Assembly: GCF_015864955.1 (NCBI RefSeq)
Contig: NZ_JADYWE010000002.1
Location: 314,326-378,325, forward strand
Direction of reading: 5' to 3'
Source: Salinibacterium sp. NK8237
GTDB lineage: Bacteria; Actinomycetota; Actinomycetes; Actinomycetales; Microbacteriaceae
Length of the DNA: 64,000 nucleotides
Part shown: in pieces, positions 50,750 to 59,994 of the stretch
Layout of the letters: the number at the start of each line of letters is the position of its first letter
Position numbering within the stretch: position 1 is the first letter of the stretch
Notes under the pieces: model-generated
Databases searched by the model: none
Told to the model about the DNA's origin: nothing
The model's input: only the letters and a program-made list of their open reading frames with translations
Program-made: the position numbers and the translations under genes

Positions 50750-52423
50750 ATGACTGAGACGGCTATGACTGAGACAACAACGAAGACTCCCGCAATTGAG
50801 GTCACGAACCTCGGTGTCGACTTCTGGGTTGAAGGCGAGTGGGTTACCGCTGCCAAGAACGTGAGTTACTCGCTGCAGGGTGGCGAAGTTCTTGCCATCG
50901 TGGGCGAATCCGGATCGGGCAAGAGCACGAGCGCCATGGGGCTGCTCGGGCTGCTGCCCGAGAACGGGCGTATTTCGGGCAGTGTGAAGTTGGCTGGAGA
51001 AGAGTTGGTCGGCGCATCGCTGCACCGCCTGCGCCAGTTGCGCGGTGCCGGCATCGCGGTGATTTTCCAAGAGCCCATGACAGCGCTCAACCCGGTGTAC
51101 ACGATCGGGTTCCAGATCGTTGAGGCGCTTCAAGTGCACAACGCCGGCATGCTGCGGGTGGATGCTAAGAAGCGCGCGCTCGAACTTCTCGCGATGGTTG
51201 AACTGCCCGACCCGCAAAAGGCGTTCGACTCCTACCCACACCAGTTGTCTGGCGGCCAACGCCAGCGAGCGATGATCGCCCAGTCCATCTCGTGCGACCC
51301 GCGGGTGCTCATAGCCGACGAGCCAACCACGGCGCTCGATGTGACCGTGCAGGCCGAAATTCTGGAACTGCTGCACCACTTGCGCTCCAAGCTCGACAGC
51401 GCGATCATCCTCATCACTCACGACATGGGGGTTGTCGCAGACCTCGCCGACCGCGTGATGGTGATGAAAGATGGCGAAGTCGTGGAGACGGGAACAGCAG
51501 AAGCGCTGTTCGAGAAGGCGACGCATCCGTACACCCAAGCGTTGCTCGCCGCGGTTCCTCACCTCGGCGAAGCGGGGGAGGCGTCTGCTTCGAAAGACGA
51601 CCGCGACGTTGTGCTCACGATGACGGGCGTCGCGATTGAGTATCCGAAGCGTGGGCGAGTGCCTGCCTTCCGTGCCGCCGACGACATCAACCTCACCATT
51701 CGTCAGGGCGAAGTTCTCGGTCTCGTAGGAGAATCCGGTTCGGGCAAGACCACGATTGGTCGCGCCGTTGTCGGTTTGCTCCCCGCGGTCGAAGGCACCC
51801 TCGACATTGTCGGCACGAACATGGTCGGCATCAACAAGAACGACCTGCGGGCAGTTCGCCGCGATATCGGCATTGTGTTTCAAGACCCCGGTTCGTCGCT
51901 GAACCCGCGGATGCCGATCGGCGAAAGCATTGGGGAGCCGCTGCGCCTCGGTGGCGGTTTCAGCCGCAAAGACGAAGAAGCTCGCGTGAGTCTGCTTCTC
52001 GACCGGGTGCAACTCTCGTCTCACATGCGTAACCGCTACCCGCACGAACTGTCGGGTGGACAACGCCAGCGCGTTGGCATCGCTCGTGCTCTAGCGCTGA
52101 GCCCCAAGCTGCTCGTGGCCGATGAGCCGACGTCGGCCCTCGACGTGTCGGTGCAGGCAAAAGTTCTTGAGCTGTTTCAAGAGCTGCAAAAGGAACTCGG
52201 CTTCGCCTGCCTCTTTGTGACTCACGACCTGGCCGTGATCGATATCCTCGCTGACCGCATCGCCGTCATGCATCGCGGCAAGATCGTGGAACAGGGCACG
52301 CGCGATCAAGTGCTGCGCAGCCCGAAAGACCCGTACACGCAGCGTCTCATTGCGGCGGTGCCGTTGCCCGATCCCGAGGAGCAGCGTCGTCGTCGCGCCG
52401 AGCGCGAGGGGCTCGTCTCTTAG
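50750..52423 (+). CDS. Peptide ABC transporter ATP-binding protein, DppD-DppF fusion
   Basis: 557 residues from ATG 50750 (AAAGGCG upstream). Two full ABC modules in one chain: the first (about 10-255) with [16 protein letters not shown] and ADEPTTALD; the second (about 285-540) with [16 protein letters not shown] and ADEPTSALD. The oligopeptide-transporter C-terminal region follows each (ending [14 protein letters not shown]). Both sites look active. The fusion is common in actinobacteria. It serves the binding protein and permeases at 45.5-50.1 kb. Confidence 0.94.
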   Translation: MTETAMTETTTKTPAIEVTNLGVDFWVEGEWVTAAKNVSYSLQGGEVLAIVGESGSGKSTSAMGLLGLLPENGRISGSVKLAGEELVGASLHRLRQLRGAGIAVIFQEPMTALNPVYTIGFQIVEALQVHNAGMLRVDAKKRALELLAMVELPDPQKAFDSYPHQLSGGQRQRAMIAQSISCDPRVLIADEPTTALDVTVQAEILELLHHLRSKLDSAIILITHDMGVVADLADRVMVMKDGEVVETGTAEALFEKATHPYTQALLAAVPHLGEAGEASASKDDRDVVLTMTGVAIEYPKRGRVPAFRAADDINLTIRQGEVLGLVGESGSGKTTIGRAVVGLLPAVEGTLDIVGTNMVGINKNDLRAVRRDIGIVFQDPGSSLNPRMPIGESIGEPLRLGGGFSRKDEEARVSLLLDRVQLSSHMRNRYPHELSGGQRQRVGIARALALSPKLLVADEPTSALDVSVQAKVLELFQELQKELGFACLFVTHDLAVIDILADRIAVMHRGKIVEQGTRDQVLRSPKDPYTQRLIAAVPLPDPEEQRRRRAEREGLVS

Positions 52424-52443
52424 CTCAGCGGGTATTCAGCAGA

Positions 52444-52466
52444 CGGCGGGAACCCGATTCCCGCCG
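52444..52466. terminator. Bidirectional hairpin between converging genes
   Basis: CGGCGGGAA (52444-52452) pairs with TTCCCGCCG (52458-52466) around a 5-nt loop, 20 bp after the ATPase stop and 38 bp before the GH18 stop. No long T-run follows, but the 9-bp GC stem and its place suit a terminator for both strands. Confidence 0.6.
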
Positions 52467-52504
52467 CCTGCCTCCCGTGACCAACCGGGCATAGAACGGG
52501 AAAT

Positions 52505-54100
52505 CTAGCGTTCTGTGCTGGCTGGAGCTAGTGTCGTCGACTCGTCAATTGTGGTGTTGTCGGCGATTGCTGTGACTTCTTCAGAGGTAAGCGGAATCCA
52601 CGGTGACCCATCCGGATCAGACGAGAACGCTGCGGGGCTGTCGCCCTGAGTCCACCATTTGGCTTCGTAAGGAACACCGTCGAAGAGAACGCGATCCTCT
52701 TCTTCGTACACTGACGTGCCATCCCAGTCGGGGTAGGTGCCGTCGGCCACGGTCGGAACCTCGACTGGCGTCTCGCCCTCAAGCACCGGGCCGACGAGCG
52801 TCCATGGTGTCTCCCACGAGTTGAGCACTGGGTTATCGGGAAGATCTCCTCGAGTCCACCATTTGGCTTGATACACGTTGCGGTGCAACACGACCTTGGT
52901 GCCGGCGAGGTAGCTGGAGTCTTCGTCCCAGATCTCATATGGGCTGGTCGCCGGGTCATCGATGAGGTCGGCAGGGTCAGACGGCTCTTCAGTCGTGATG
53001 GTCTTGGCCGAACTGGCGAGCTGACCGTCGAAATCTTCGGCCAGCACATCGGCGAAGAGCAGATCGCCCTGATCCACACCGCTGCAGGCATCGGAGACGC
53101 GAGTGACATCGGCATAGTTGGGGCCACAGGTCGTGTCGCGGTTGAGCGACCACATCGACATGCGCCCAAGTCCCTGCTCGACGGCAAACTCGTTCAGCGT
53201 TGCGGCGTCGTCCATCGTGAAGACTTCGTCTTCGTTGTCGTTCTGGCCGATCATCGGGGTCGCGCCGAGCTTCGTCCAGAGGGTGGCATCCGTCAGTTCG
53301 ATTCCAGCTTGGTCATAGAGAATGCCGAGTTGGCGGTGCGTCTCCTCGAGAGCGCGAATGGAGGCATCCCCGCTGGTTTCGTCGTCGGTCATGCTCTGAC
53401 CAAAGTTCATCGTCATGATGTTGACGCCAGAGACGTCTACTCCGGCATCCAACATTTGTGTGACTGCTGTGGTGCCGTCCTCGGTGAGGCCGAAGGTGGC
53501 AGCGGGCAGCGTGAGCCACACAGCGAGGTCGTCGCCAGCAGCGCGGCGCGACTGCTGCAGGTCAGCAATAGCGGCGGCGCGACGTTCACCGGCAGCGGTA
53601 TCGCTGAGGTTCTCGCCCTCAATGTCGAGGTCGATCGTGGTGGAGGCGTAGCGGTCAATCACCGAGCTGTAGGCCTCAACGAGACTGTCGTGATCGGTGC
53701 AGGATGTTGCGAGCTCGTCGTTCAGCAGTCCGCCGAACGATACCCCGACATCCCCACCCTGCTGCTGCAAGCGTGCGATGCGGCGGTCGAGGTCGAGCGA
53801 TACTGCTGCCTCATCCATTGTGTAGGCGGTGCCCCAGGTAGGAGTGCAGGCGTCATCGGTTGCGGCGACGATGAACGAGAGCATTACCTCGTTGCCGCTG
53901 TCTGATGTGGCGGACTCAAACTCATAGCTAGGGGTTGCCGTGACATCCACATAGGCGGCGAACCACGGGTCTGGGGCTGGTGCGGCCTGAGTAGATGCCC
54001 ACGCCTGGTAGGCGAACAGGCCACCAGAAGCAACGGCGACAGCGACAACCACTGCAATAACGAGTCGCCAGAAGGAAAGGCGATGGGTTGCAGAACTCAT
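52505..54100 (-). CDS. Membrane-anchored GH18 chitinase-like protein with two CBM5/12 modules
   Basis: 531 residues. N-terminal membrane helix at 12-32, with the rest outside the cell. GH18-like barrel about 43-350; the catalytic motif is TIDLDIEG with Asp157, Asp159 and Glu161, the D-x-D-x-E triad. Two chitin-binding CBM5/12 modules follow, about 386-437 and 456-505, each with W-(x)-Y and AKWWT(R/Q)GD. Likely cleaves a beta-1,4-GlcNAc-type chain. Its start overlaps the stop of the GT2 gene (ATGA), so synthase and hydrolase are co-translated. Confidence 0.88.
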   Translation of the reverse strand: MSSATHRLSFWRLVIAVVVAVAVASGGLFAYQAWASTQAAPAPDPWFAAYVDVTATPSYEFESATSDSGNEVMLSFIVAATDDACTPTWGTAYTMDEAAVSLDLDRRIARLQQQGGDVGVSFGGLLNDELATSCTDHDSLVEAYSSVIDRYASTTIDLDIEGENLSDTAAGERRAAAIADLQQSRRAAGDDLAVWLTLPAATFGLTEDGTTAVTQMLDAGVDVSGVNIMTMNFGQSMTDDETSGDASIRALEETHRQLGILYDQAGIELTDATLWTKLGATPMIGQNDNEDEVFTMDDAATLNEFAVEQGLGRMSMWSLNRDTTCGPNYADVTRVSDACSGVDQGDLLFADVLAEDFDGQLASSAKTITTEEPSDPADLIDDPATSPYEIWDEDSSYLAGTKVVLHRNVYQAKWWTRGDLPDNPVLNSWETPWTLVGPVLEGETPVEVPTVADGTYPDWDGTSVYEEEDRVLFDGVPYEAKWWTQGDSPAAFSSDPDGSPWIPLTSEEVTAIADNTTIDESTTLAPASTER

Positions 54101-56409
54101 GATCGAACCTCTCTGGTTTCATCAATAGGGGGGAGCATCTCGGCGAAGACAATCGAGTCGCGCACCTTGCGGTGCGATCCGCTGTCATCCCCGTAGTAGA
54201 GGATCGAACGCCAGTCGAGCGTGGTCGAGTCCGGCTCGGGTTCCGCCTTCTGCTTCCTAGGTTTGCGTTCGACGAACAGAGGACTAGTGACACCAATCCA
54301 GATGTCGACGATCGCATTCCAGATGCCGATGTAGGAGACGAGTGCGAGCCCAGCGAGGATCGTGTTGAACGCTGCAAAAGCGGCGTTGCCCCAGTTGCCG
54401 GCATTGAGGTCGCGCCAGAAGGTGAAGGCAGAGAACCCAATAATGATCAGCGGTGCAATCACATACAGCAACGGGGTTGCCGTGCGGTTGCGCACCTTAG
54501 GGGTGCGAGCGAACGGAATCTTCTTGCTCGTGATGGCTTGCTCGAGCGACTTCAGCACCCCGGCTAGGTTCACCGGAAGAAGGATCAGGTTGAAGCCGTA
54601 GATACGGAAAATGTCGCTGAACTTGTAGCCGCTGTAGCGCAGGTCGCTTCCCATTGCCAAGAAGTACGGAACCGCCGCCAGCAGAACCACCGGGCTCAGC
54701 AGTCGGCTGTCGTACGGGTAAGCGAGGAGGAATACGAGGCCGAAGCTGGCCCACGTAATCGACGTCATGTAGTTCACGCGCAGGAAGAACTCGGTCCACG
54801 GCACCGTTTCGCCACGGGCCCGACGTTCACGCATCTGGCGCATGAGCTTCGGCATGATCAAGAGACCACCGTTGGCCCAGCGTCGACGCTGAACAACCAG
54901 TGATCCGAAGTCGGGCGGGGTGGCGCTGTAGCTCAGGCGCTCGGGGTAGTTGACGAGCGTCCACCCATGGGTGCCGAGGTCGATGCTCGATTCGGTGTCT
55001 TCGATAACCGTGCGGTCTTGAACATACCTTTTGACGGTGAAGCCGCCCTCGGTTTCGGTCTCGACAATGTCATCCAGAGCAGCCTTGCGGATGACGGCGT
55101 TGGCGCCCACCCAGAAGGTGGCGCCGTAGTACGACTTGCCCTGGTGCAGGATGTGCTGCAGGTCGGTCGTCGCCCCGGCGAGGCGTTCGATGCGCGTGCT
55201 AGCACCGCGGAACGAAGAGTACGGAGTCTGCGTCACGGCAACGCGAGCGTTGTCTTTTTGCTCAAGAAGGTAGACGAGGCGCAGGCAGTAGTCGCGCAGC
55301 AGGAGCGAGTCGGCATCGAGGGTGAGGAGGTATTCCGAATCGGGAATAGAGAGGTCGCCGGCTCCGGCGTGGCTCACGGGCCGCAGCACCGTGCCGTCGG
55401 GAGTTTCTTCGGGGCGGTAGTTGCCACCCATCAGGCCGATGTAGGCGTTGAGGTTCATCGCCTTGTTTGCTTCGTGAGAAACAGACGCGTAGAGCTTGCG
55501 CTCGAAGGTGGACAGCTCGGCATCGAAGGTGCGCGCGAGGCGACGGTAGAGCTCATGCAAGCGTGTTGCTGGCGGAACCATGTTCTCGTCGAGAGCGGCG
55601 CCCAACGCATCGGCTGTCAGCTGAAGTTCGCCAGCTAAGCCCTGAAGAACCTGAGCGACGAAAAACTCGTCAACGTGGTCAATGCGCTGTTCGTTGTCTG
55701 CCTTGTTCTCGAGCCACGCGGATGCCCACTGGTACTGACCGGCAAGATCCGCGAGTTCGGTGATGCCCATCGGCCGTTGTTGGCGCAGTCGTGATTCGAA
55801 GACCGACAGAGCATCAGCGAAACGTGCGCGGGGAGCGGCGAGCTCACGCTGAATCTCTTCGGTGAGTTGGCGCGACTTCGACAGCTGGGCTGCGGCATCC
55901 GGGTCATCGGGAAAGGGCGGGTCATCAAGCAGGAGTACGACGCTAAGGCTCGGGTATTCCTGGAGGCATGCCGACCAGAGGGTCGCACGAACAACGTCGG
56001 GCTCTTCGCTGTAGCTGGGCACCAACACGGTGATGGAGCCCTGGTTGTCGGCAAAGTGGCGGTCGAGTTCAGCGCGGGGAACCCGGGCATGAGCCCGAAA
56101 GCGTTGGAACGCACCGTGGCGGGCGATCAAGTACATGAGCGCCGAGAAGGTGAGGAAGGTCACCACAATGACGTACGAGATGGCTTCTGTGGTGAAACGG
56201 AAACTCTCGGTGCCGTTATTGATGAACTGACGAGCGATTGTGTAGATGACATAGGTCAGCCAAAACACAATGGTGGCGACAATAGCGAGGCGAGCAAGCG
56301 CAATTTTGCGGTCGCTCGGCGCGGGATGAACAGTGGGTAGCGGTTCGAGGCGCGACTCAGCGCCCCACTGGCGACGCCGGGAAGGCGCAACCGTAGGATT
56401 TTTGGGCAT
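54097..56409 (-). CDS. Large membrane GT2 glycosyltransferase with central insertion
   Basis: About 770 residues from the ATG at 56409, which has AGGGA 10 bp upstream (an ATG at 56442 is also in frame). Two membrane helices precede the GT2 core: ITVLVPSYSEEPDVVR, an insertion of roughly 170 residues (Gln/Ala/Leu-rich, helical), then LLTLDADSLLL, VIEDTESSIDLG and QRRRWANGG (the Q-x-x-R-W motif of processive synthases), followed by about six helices. The insertion between the first motif and the DADS motif is unusual. It is coupled to a GH18 gene, so a chitin-like polymer is a reasonable guess. Confidence 0.87.
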   Translation of the reverse strand: MPKNPTVAPSRRRQWGAESRLEPLPTVHPAPSDRKIALARLAIVATIVFWLTYVIYTIARQFINNGTESFRFTTEAISYVIVVTFLTFSALMYLIARHGAFQRFRAHARVPRAELDRHFADNQGSITVLVPSYSEEPDVVRATLWSACLQEYPSLSVVLLLDDPPFPDDPDAAAQLSKSRQLTEEIQRELAAPRARFADALSVFESRLRQQRPMGITELADLAGQYQWASAWLENKADNEQRIDHVDEFFVAQVLQGLAGELQLTADALGAALDENMVPPATRLHELYRRLARTFDAELSTFERKLYASVSHEANKAMNLNAYIGLMGGNYRPEETPDGTVLRPVSHAGAGDLSIPDSEYLLTLDADSLLLRDYCLRLVYLLEQKDNARVAVTQTPYSSFRGASTRIERLAGATTDLQHILHQGKSYYGATFWVGANAVIRKAALDDIVETETEGGFTVKRYVQDRTVIEDTESSIDLGTHGWTLVNYPERLSYSATPPDFGSLVVQRRRWANGGLLIMPKLMRQMRERRARGETVPWTEFFLRVNYMTSITWASFGLVFLLAYPYDSRLLSPVVLLAAVPYFLAMGSDLRYSGYKFSDIFRIYGFNLILLPVNLAGVLKSLEQAITSKKIPFARTPKVRNRTATPLLYVIAPLIIIGFSAFTFWRDLNAGNWGNAAFAAFNTILAGLALVSYIGIWNAIVDIWIGVTSPLFVERKPRKQKAEPEPDSTTLDWRSILYYGDDSGSHRKVRDSIVFAEMLPPIDETREVRS

Positions 56410-56475
56410 AGTGGTTAGGTCCCTTGTGTGCAAGATCGGCATCTTTCGGGTAGACGCCGGCGGGTATCCTGCACG

Positions 56476-56539
56476 CCCAGTATTCGTACTGGGTTTAGTT
56501 GTTGCAACAAAAGGCTACGTGTCGACGAATTGGTATACC
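56476..56539. promoter_or_regulatory. Three palindromes in the divergent GT2/FMO control region
   Basis: CCCAGTA-TTCG-TACTGGG (56476-56493) is a perfect 7-bp stem with a TTCG loop; TTGTTGCAACAA (56499-56510) is a perfect 12-bp palindrome; GGTATACC (56532-56539) is a third. All lie within 64 bp between the GT2 start and the monooxygenase start. The first could be an RNA hairpin, the other two suit protein binding. Confidence 0.5.
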
Positions 56540-56605
56540 CGCCAAAAGCGGTCTAGTAAGCTGCGGAAACGCCTTGAATATCGTTGTTCATCCCGGGAGG
56601 AACGA

Positions 56606-57910
56606 ATGCCTCGCACCATCGCCATCATCGGCGCTGGTCCTTCGGGACTCGCCGCTGCCCGGGCTCTCGATAAGGCGGGCATTCACTACGTCGGTTTCGA
56701 GTCTGCGAACGACGTCGGTGGCCTCTGGAATATCGACAATCCGCGCAGCACGATGTACGAATCCGCGCACCTCATCTCTTCGCGTACTACGACGGAGTTT
56801 CGAGAACTGCCCATGCAGTCCACGGCCGATTATCCGAGCCATCGCGAACTCAGGAAGTACTTTCGGGCCTACAGCGATCGCTTCGATCTGGGCGAGAAGT
56901 TCCTGTTTAACACCACCGTCGAAAGCGTCGAACCGACCGATGATGGCGGCTGGGACGTCACGAGCATCACCGTGGGGCACGAGCCGCGAACGGAACGCTT
57001 CGACGGTGTTGTATTAGCTAATGGCACACTTGCTCGCCCCAGCATCCCGCAGTTCGAAGGCACATTTTCTGGTGAGATCATTCATTCGAGTCAGTACAAG
57101 AGAGCAACGATGTTTGCCGGAAAACGCGTGCTCGTGGTGGGCGCCGGCAATAGCGGGTGTGACATCGCCGTGGATGCCGTGCACCATGCCGACAGCATCG
57201 ATCTGAGTGTGCGCCGGGGCTACTACTTTGTTCCGCGTTACTTGTTTGGCAAACCGGCAGACACCCTCAACCAGGGCCGCCCGCTGCCGGCCCACCTCAA
57301 GCAATTCATCGACAAGCGAGTGTTGCGCGCGTTCACGGGGGACCCGGTGAAGTTCGGCTTCCCCAAGCCCGACTACCGCATCTACGAATCTCACCCCATC
57401 GTGAACACTCTCGTGCTCGGCCATCTCGGCCAGGGCGACCTTCGCGTCGTGCCCGCACCCGAGCGCTTCGACGGTAATACCGTGCATTTCACCGACGGCA
57501 GCGAGGCCGACTACGACCTCATTGTGTTGGCCACCGGTTACACGCTCGCGTACCCCTTTGTGGGGGCGGAGCACCTGAATTGGTCTTCCGACGCGCCTGA
57601 GCTGTATTTGAACATTTTCCCGCCTAGCTTCAATGGGCTCTACGTGATGGGCATGATCGAGGCGAGCGGCATCGGCTGGCAGGGGCGATACGAGCAAGCC
57701 GAACTTCTTGCGGCCTACTTGGCAGCTCAAGACACCGCACCCCGTGCCGCCGCACACTTTCGTGCAACCGCTGAAGAACCGTGGCCCGACGTCACGGGTG
57801 GCTACAAATACTTGGCACTTGAACGCATGTCGTACTACGTCAACAAGGATGCGTACCGACGCACGATTCGACGCTTGCTAGAGACGCTCACCCGAAAGGC
57901 GAACTCATGA
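56606..57910 (+). CDS. Flavin-containing monooxygenase
   Basis: 434 residues from ATG 56606, with GGGAGG 6 bp upstream; the frame is open further upstream without support. FAD motif IAIIGAGPSGLAAARAL, NADP motif VLVVGAGNSGCDIAVDA, and the LATGY-type segment (VLATGYTLAYPF). The FMO identifying motif FxGxxxH is in altered form. Acts on a soft nucleophile (N or S) or as a Baeyer-Villiger enzyme; the substrate is not evident. First gene of a three-gene operon, its stop overlapping the symporter start. Confidence 0.88.
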   Translation: MPRTIAIIGAGPSGLAAARALDKAGIHYVGFESANDVGGLWNIDNPRSTMYESAHLISSRTTTEFRELPMQSTADYPSHRELRKYFRAYSDRFDLGEKFLFNTTVESVEPTDDGGWDVTSITVGHEPRTERFDGVVLANGTLARPSIPQFEGTFSGEIIHSSQYKRATMFAGKRVLVVGAGNSGCDIAVDAVHHADSIDLSVRRGYYFVPRYLFGKPADTLNQGRPLPAHLKQFIDKRVLRAFTGDPVKFGFPKPDYRIYESHPIVNTLVLGHLGQGDLRVVPAPERFDGNTVHFTDGSEADYDLIVLATGYTLAYPFVGAEHLNWSSDAPELYLNIFPPSFNGLYVMGMIEASGIGWQGRYEQAELLAAYLAAQDTAPRAAAHFRATAEEPWPDVTGGYKYLALERMSYYVNKDAYRRTIRRLLETLTRKANS

Positions 57911-58866
57911 CGATCGATGATGCGCAGCTCAACTTCAGCCCCGGCTCGCTCATCGCGCTCAGCATCGTGCTCGGCCTCATTATGTTTGGAATCGCCCTCG
58001 ATACGCGCCTCGAAGACTTTCAGGCAGTTGTGAAAGCACCCCGCGCGTTCGCCATCTCTCTCGTTGCCCAACTCGTGCTGCTCCCCGCTGTGACCTTCGG
58101 ACTCACCCTGCTGTTGCAAGTAGGCCCGTCGATCGCCCTCGGGCTGATTCTGGTCGCGTGTTGTCCGCCGGGAAACATTTCGCAAGTGCTCACCTATCGT
58201 GCGCGCGGCAATGTCGCGCTCTCCGTCTCGATGACAGCGGTCACGAACGTGATCTACATCGTCATGCTGCCCGTGAACCTGTCTCTGTGGGGCGGGTGGC
58301 ACCCCACCGCATCCACCATTCTTGAGAGCGTCAGCCTCAACGCTGGGCAGATGCTGCTCGAAATCGTGCTCATCATCGGGTTGCCATTCGCGGTGGGGTT
58401 CGCCATCAAAAACCGCTGGCCCGCCTTTGCTAAAAAAGTACAGCCCACCGTGAAATGGATCAGCCTGCTCGCGCTGCTGGGCTTCATCGTCGCGGCGCTC
58501 GCCGGCAATTTTCAGTTCTTTATCGCCTATGTCGGCGTTGTGCTGCTCGCCGTCTTTCTGCATGATGCGGTGGCGCTCGGCCTCGGCTATGCCAGTGCCC
58601 GACTGGGCGGGCTCGCCCTCTACGAAGCCAAAGCGGTCACGTTTGAGGTCGGAATACGCAACGCCGGGCTGGGGTTGGGACTGGTGTTCACCTTCTTTGG
58701 GGGACTAGGCGGAATGGCCGTTGTTGCGGGATGGTGGGGTATCTGGGACATCATCGCTGGGCTCGCGCTGGCAACATGGTGGGGCCGACGAAAGGCTCGA
58801 GGCGCCAATGGCGGTTCGGGGCCGATTTCGGGCGGAACGGTAAACAATACGGAGGCACACGCATGA
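57907..58866 (+). CDS. Bile acid:sodium symporter (BASS) family transporter
   Basis: 319 residues, about ten hydrophobic segments, the family length. The two crossover regions are visible: VACCPPGNISQVLTYRARGNVALSVSMTAV, and EVGIRNAGLGLGL. In bacteria this family carries bile acids, organic anions or pantoate with sodium. Coupled by ATGA overlap to the monooxygenase before it and to the epimerase after it. The three may import and convert one compound, but nothing shows which. Confidence 0.9.
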   Translation: MTIDDAQLNFSPGSLIALSIVLGLIMFGIALDTRLEDFQAVVKAPRAFAISLVAQLVLLPAVTFGLTLLLQVGPSIALGLILVACCPPGNISQVLTYRARGNVALSVSMTAVTNVIYIVMLPVNLSLWGGWHPTASTILESVSLNAGQMLLEIVLIIGLPFAVGFAIKNRWPAFAKKVQPTVKWISLLALLGFIVAALAGNFQFFIAYVGVVLLAVFLHDAVALGLGYASARLGGLALYEAKAVTFEVGIRNAGLGLGLVFTFFGGLGGMAVVAGWWGIWDIIAGLALATWWGRRKARGANGGSGPISGGTVNNTEAHA

Positions 58867-59819
58867 GTCGAGTTCTTGTGACGGGTGGCACGGGGTTCTT
58901 GGGCACCTCGGTAGTGGCCGGGTTGGCTGCATCCGACGCCATCGAGTGTGTGGTGAGCGCCGATATTCGCACTCCTAGTCCCGGGGTGCGGCTGCCGGGG
59001 GTGCTGTACGAACGTCTCGATGTGACGGATGCCGCGGGCCTTCCTGCTCTGCTTCGTCGCCACCACATCGACACGGTGGTGCATCTCGCTTCTATCGTGA
59101 ACCCTGGCAAGAGCACGACGGTGAGCCAAGAATTTGCGGTCGATGTGGAGGGCTCCCGCGCTGTCTTTGATGCTTGCGTCGAAGCGGGAGTATCGCGCAT
59201 CGTCGTGTCATCGAGCGGTGCCACCTATGGCTATCACGCCGACAATCCGGAGTGGATCAACGAGACCGCTCCTCTTCGTGGCAATGACGACTTTCCTTAT
59301 AGCCGCCACAAGCGCATGGTCGAAGAGATGCTCGCCGAGCTGCGCGAGACAACTCCGCAACTCACCCAGACCATTTTTCGGATCGGCACCATTTTGGGCC
59401 CGTCGGTTGAGAACCAGATCACCGCGCTGTGGGAGACTCCGCGGGTGCTGAAACTCGCCGGCGCAGAAAGCCCGTTCGTCTTTGTGTGGGTGGATGACGT
59501 TGTAGAGGTCATGGTGCGCGCTGCAAGCGGCGGGCCGGCAGGCATCTTCAACGTGGCTGGCGATGGCAAGATGACTGTTCGCGAGATCGCAGCAGCGCTC
59601 GGCAAAAGATTGATAATCATCCCGCCGTGGCTCTTCAGCGTGGTCCTGACGGTCGGGCATGCGCTGAAACTCACGCCGCATAAACGAGCTCAGGTGAAGT
59701 TCTTGTTGTACCGCCCGGTGCTCGACAACGGCGCCCTCAAGTCGACGTTCGGGTTTACGCCGCGCAAGTCGAGCCGCGAGGCGTTTGCCGCTTATGTCGA
59801 GGCACGGTCGCTGCGGTAG
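58863..59819 (+). CDS. NAD-dependent epimerase/dehydratase-family protein
   Basis: 318 residues from ATG 58863 (overlapping the symporter stop). Cofactor motif VLVTGGTGFLGTS, then VVHLASIVNPG, Ser in SSSGATYG, and Tyr-x-x-x-Lys in YSRHKRMVEE, all in the normal order. The C-terminal part (residues 240-318) has a hydrophobic stretch (PWLFSVVLTVGHAL) as in 3-beta-HSD or SDR39-like proteins. With the neighbours, a steroid- or terpenoid-like substrate is possible but speculative. Confidence 0.87.
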   Translation: MSRVLVTGGTGFLGTSVVAGLAASDAIECVVSADIRTPSPGVRLPGVLYERLDVTDAAGLPALLRRHHIDTVVHLASIVNPGKSTTVSQEFAVDVEGSRAVFDACVEAGVSRIVVSSSGATYGYHADNPEWINETAPLRGNDDFPYSRHKRMVEEMLAELRETTPQLTQTIFRIGTILGPSVENQITALWETPRVLKLAGAESPFVFVWVDDVVEVMVRAASGGPAGIFNVAGDGKMTVREIAAALGKRLIIIPPWLFSVVLTVGHALKLTPHKRAQVKFLLYRPVLDNGALKSTFGFTPRKSSREAFAAYVEARSLR

Positions 59820-59866
59820 CAGGCTGCAGGCGGCTGTTCCGTGCCCGCAGAGCGCGCGCCTCGAGT

Positions 59867-59938
59867 CTGTATACAGTTCATCCTAAATTTGGCTTGATTT
59901 CTCTTCAAACATGCTTAGACTGGAGTTCTTGTATACAA
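59867..59938. promoter_or_regulatory. Two GntR-type operators flanking the prp promoter
   Basis: CTGTATACAG (59867-59876) and TTGTATACAA (59929-59938) are perfect 10-bp palindromes sharing TGTATACA, 62 bp apart centre to centre, and fit the GntR/FadR pattern NyGTMKACrN. Between them TTGATT (59894-59899) and TAGACT (59916-59921) could form a promoter with a 16-bp spacer. Probable binding sites of the GntR regulator encoded next. Confidence 0.7.
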
Positions 59939-59994
59939 AACTGCGTTTGCGGACTTTTGTCCCTACGTCAGTTTGACGGTCTCAGGAGGTGCGC

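Noticed and set aside
50504-52063. 519-codon open frame on the minus strand, opposite the fused ATPase
   Set aside because: Antisense shadow; the plus-strand gene has two complete ABC ATPase modules.
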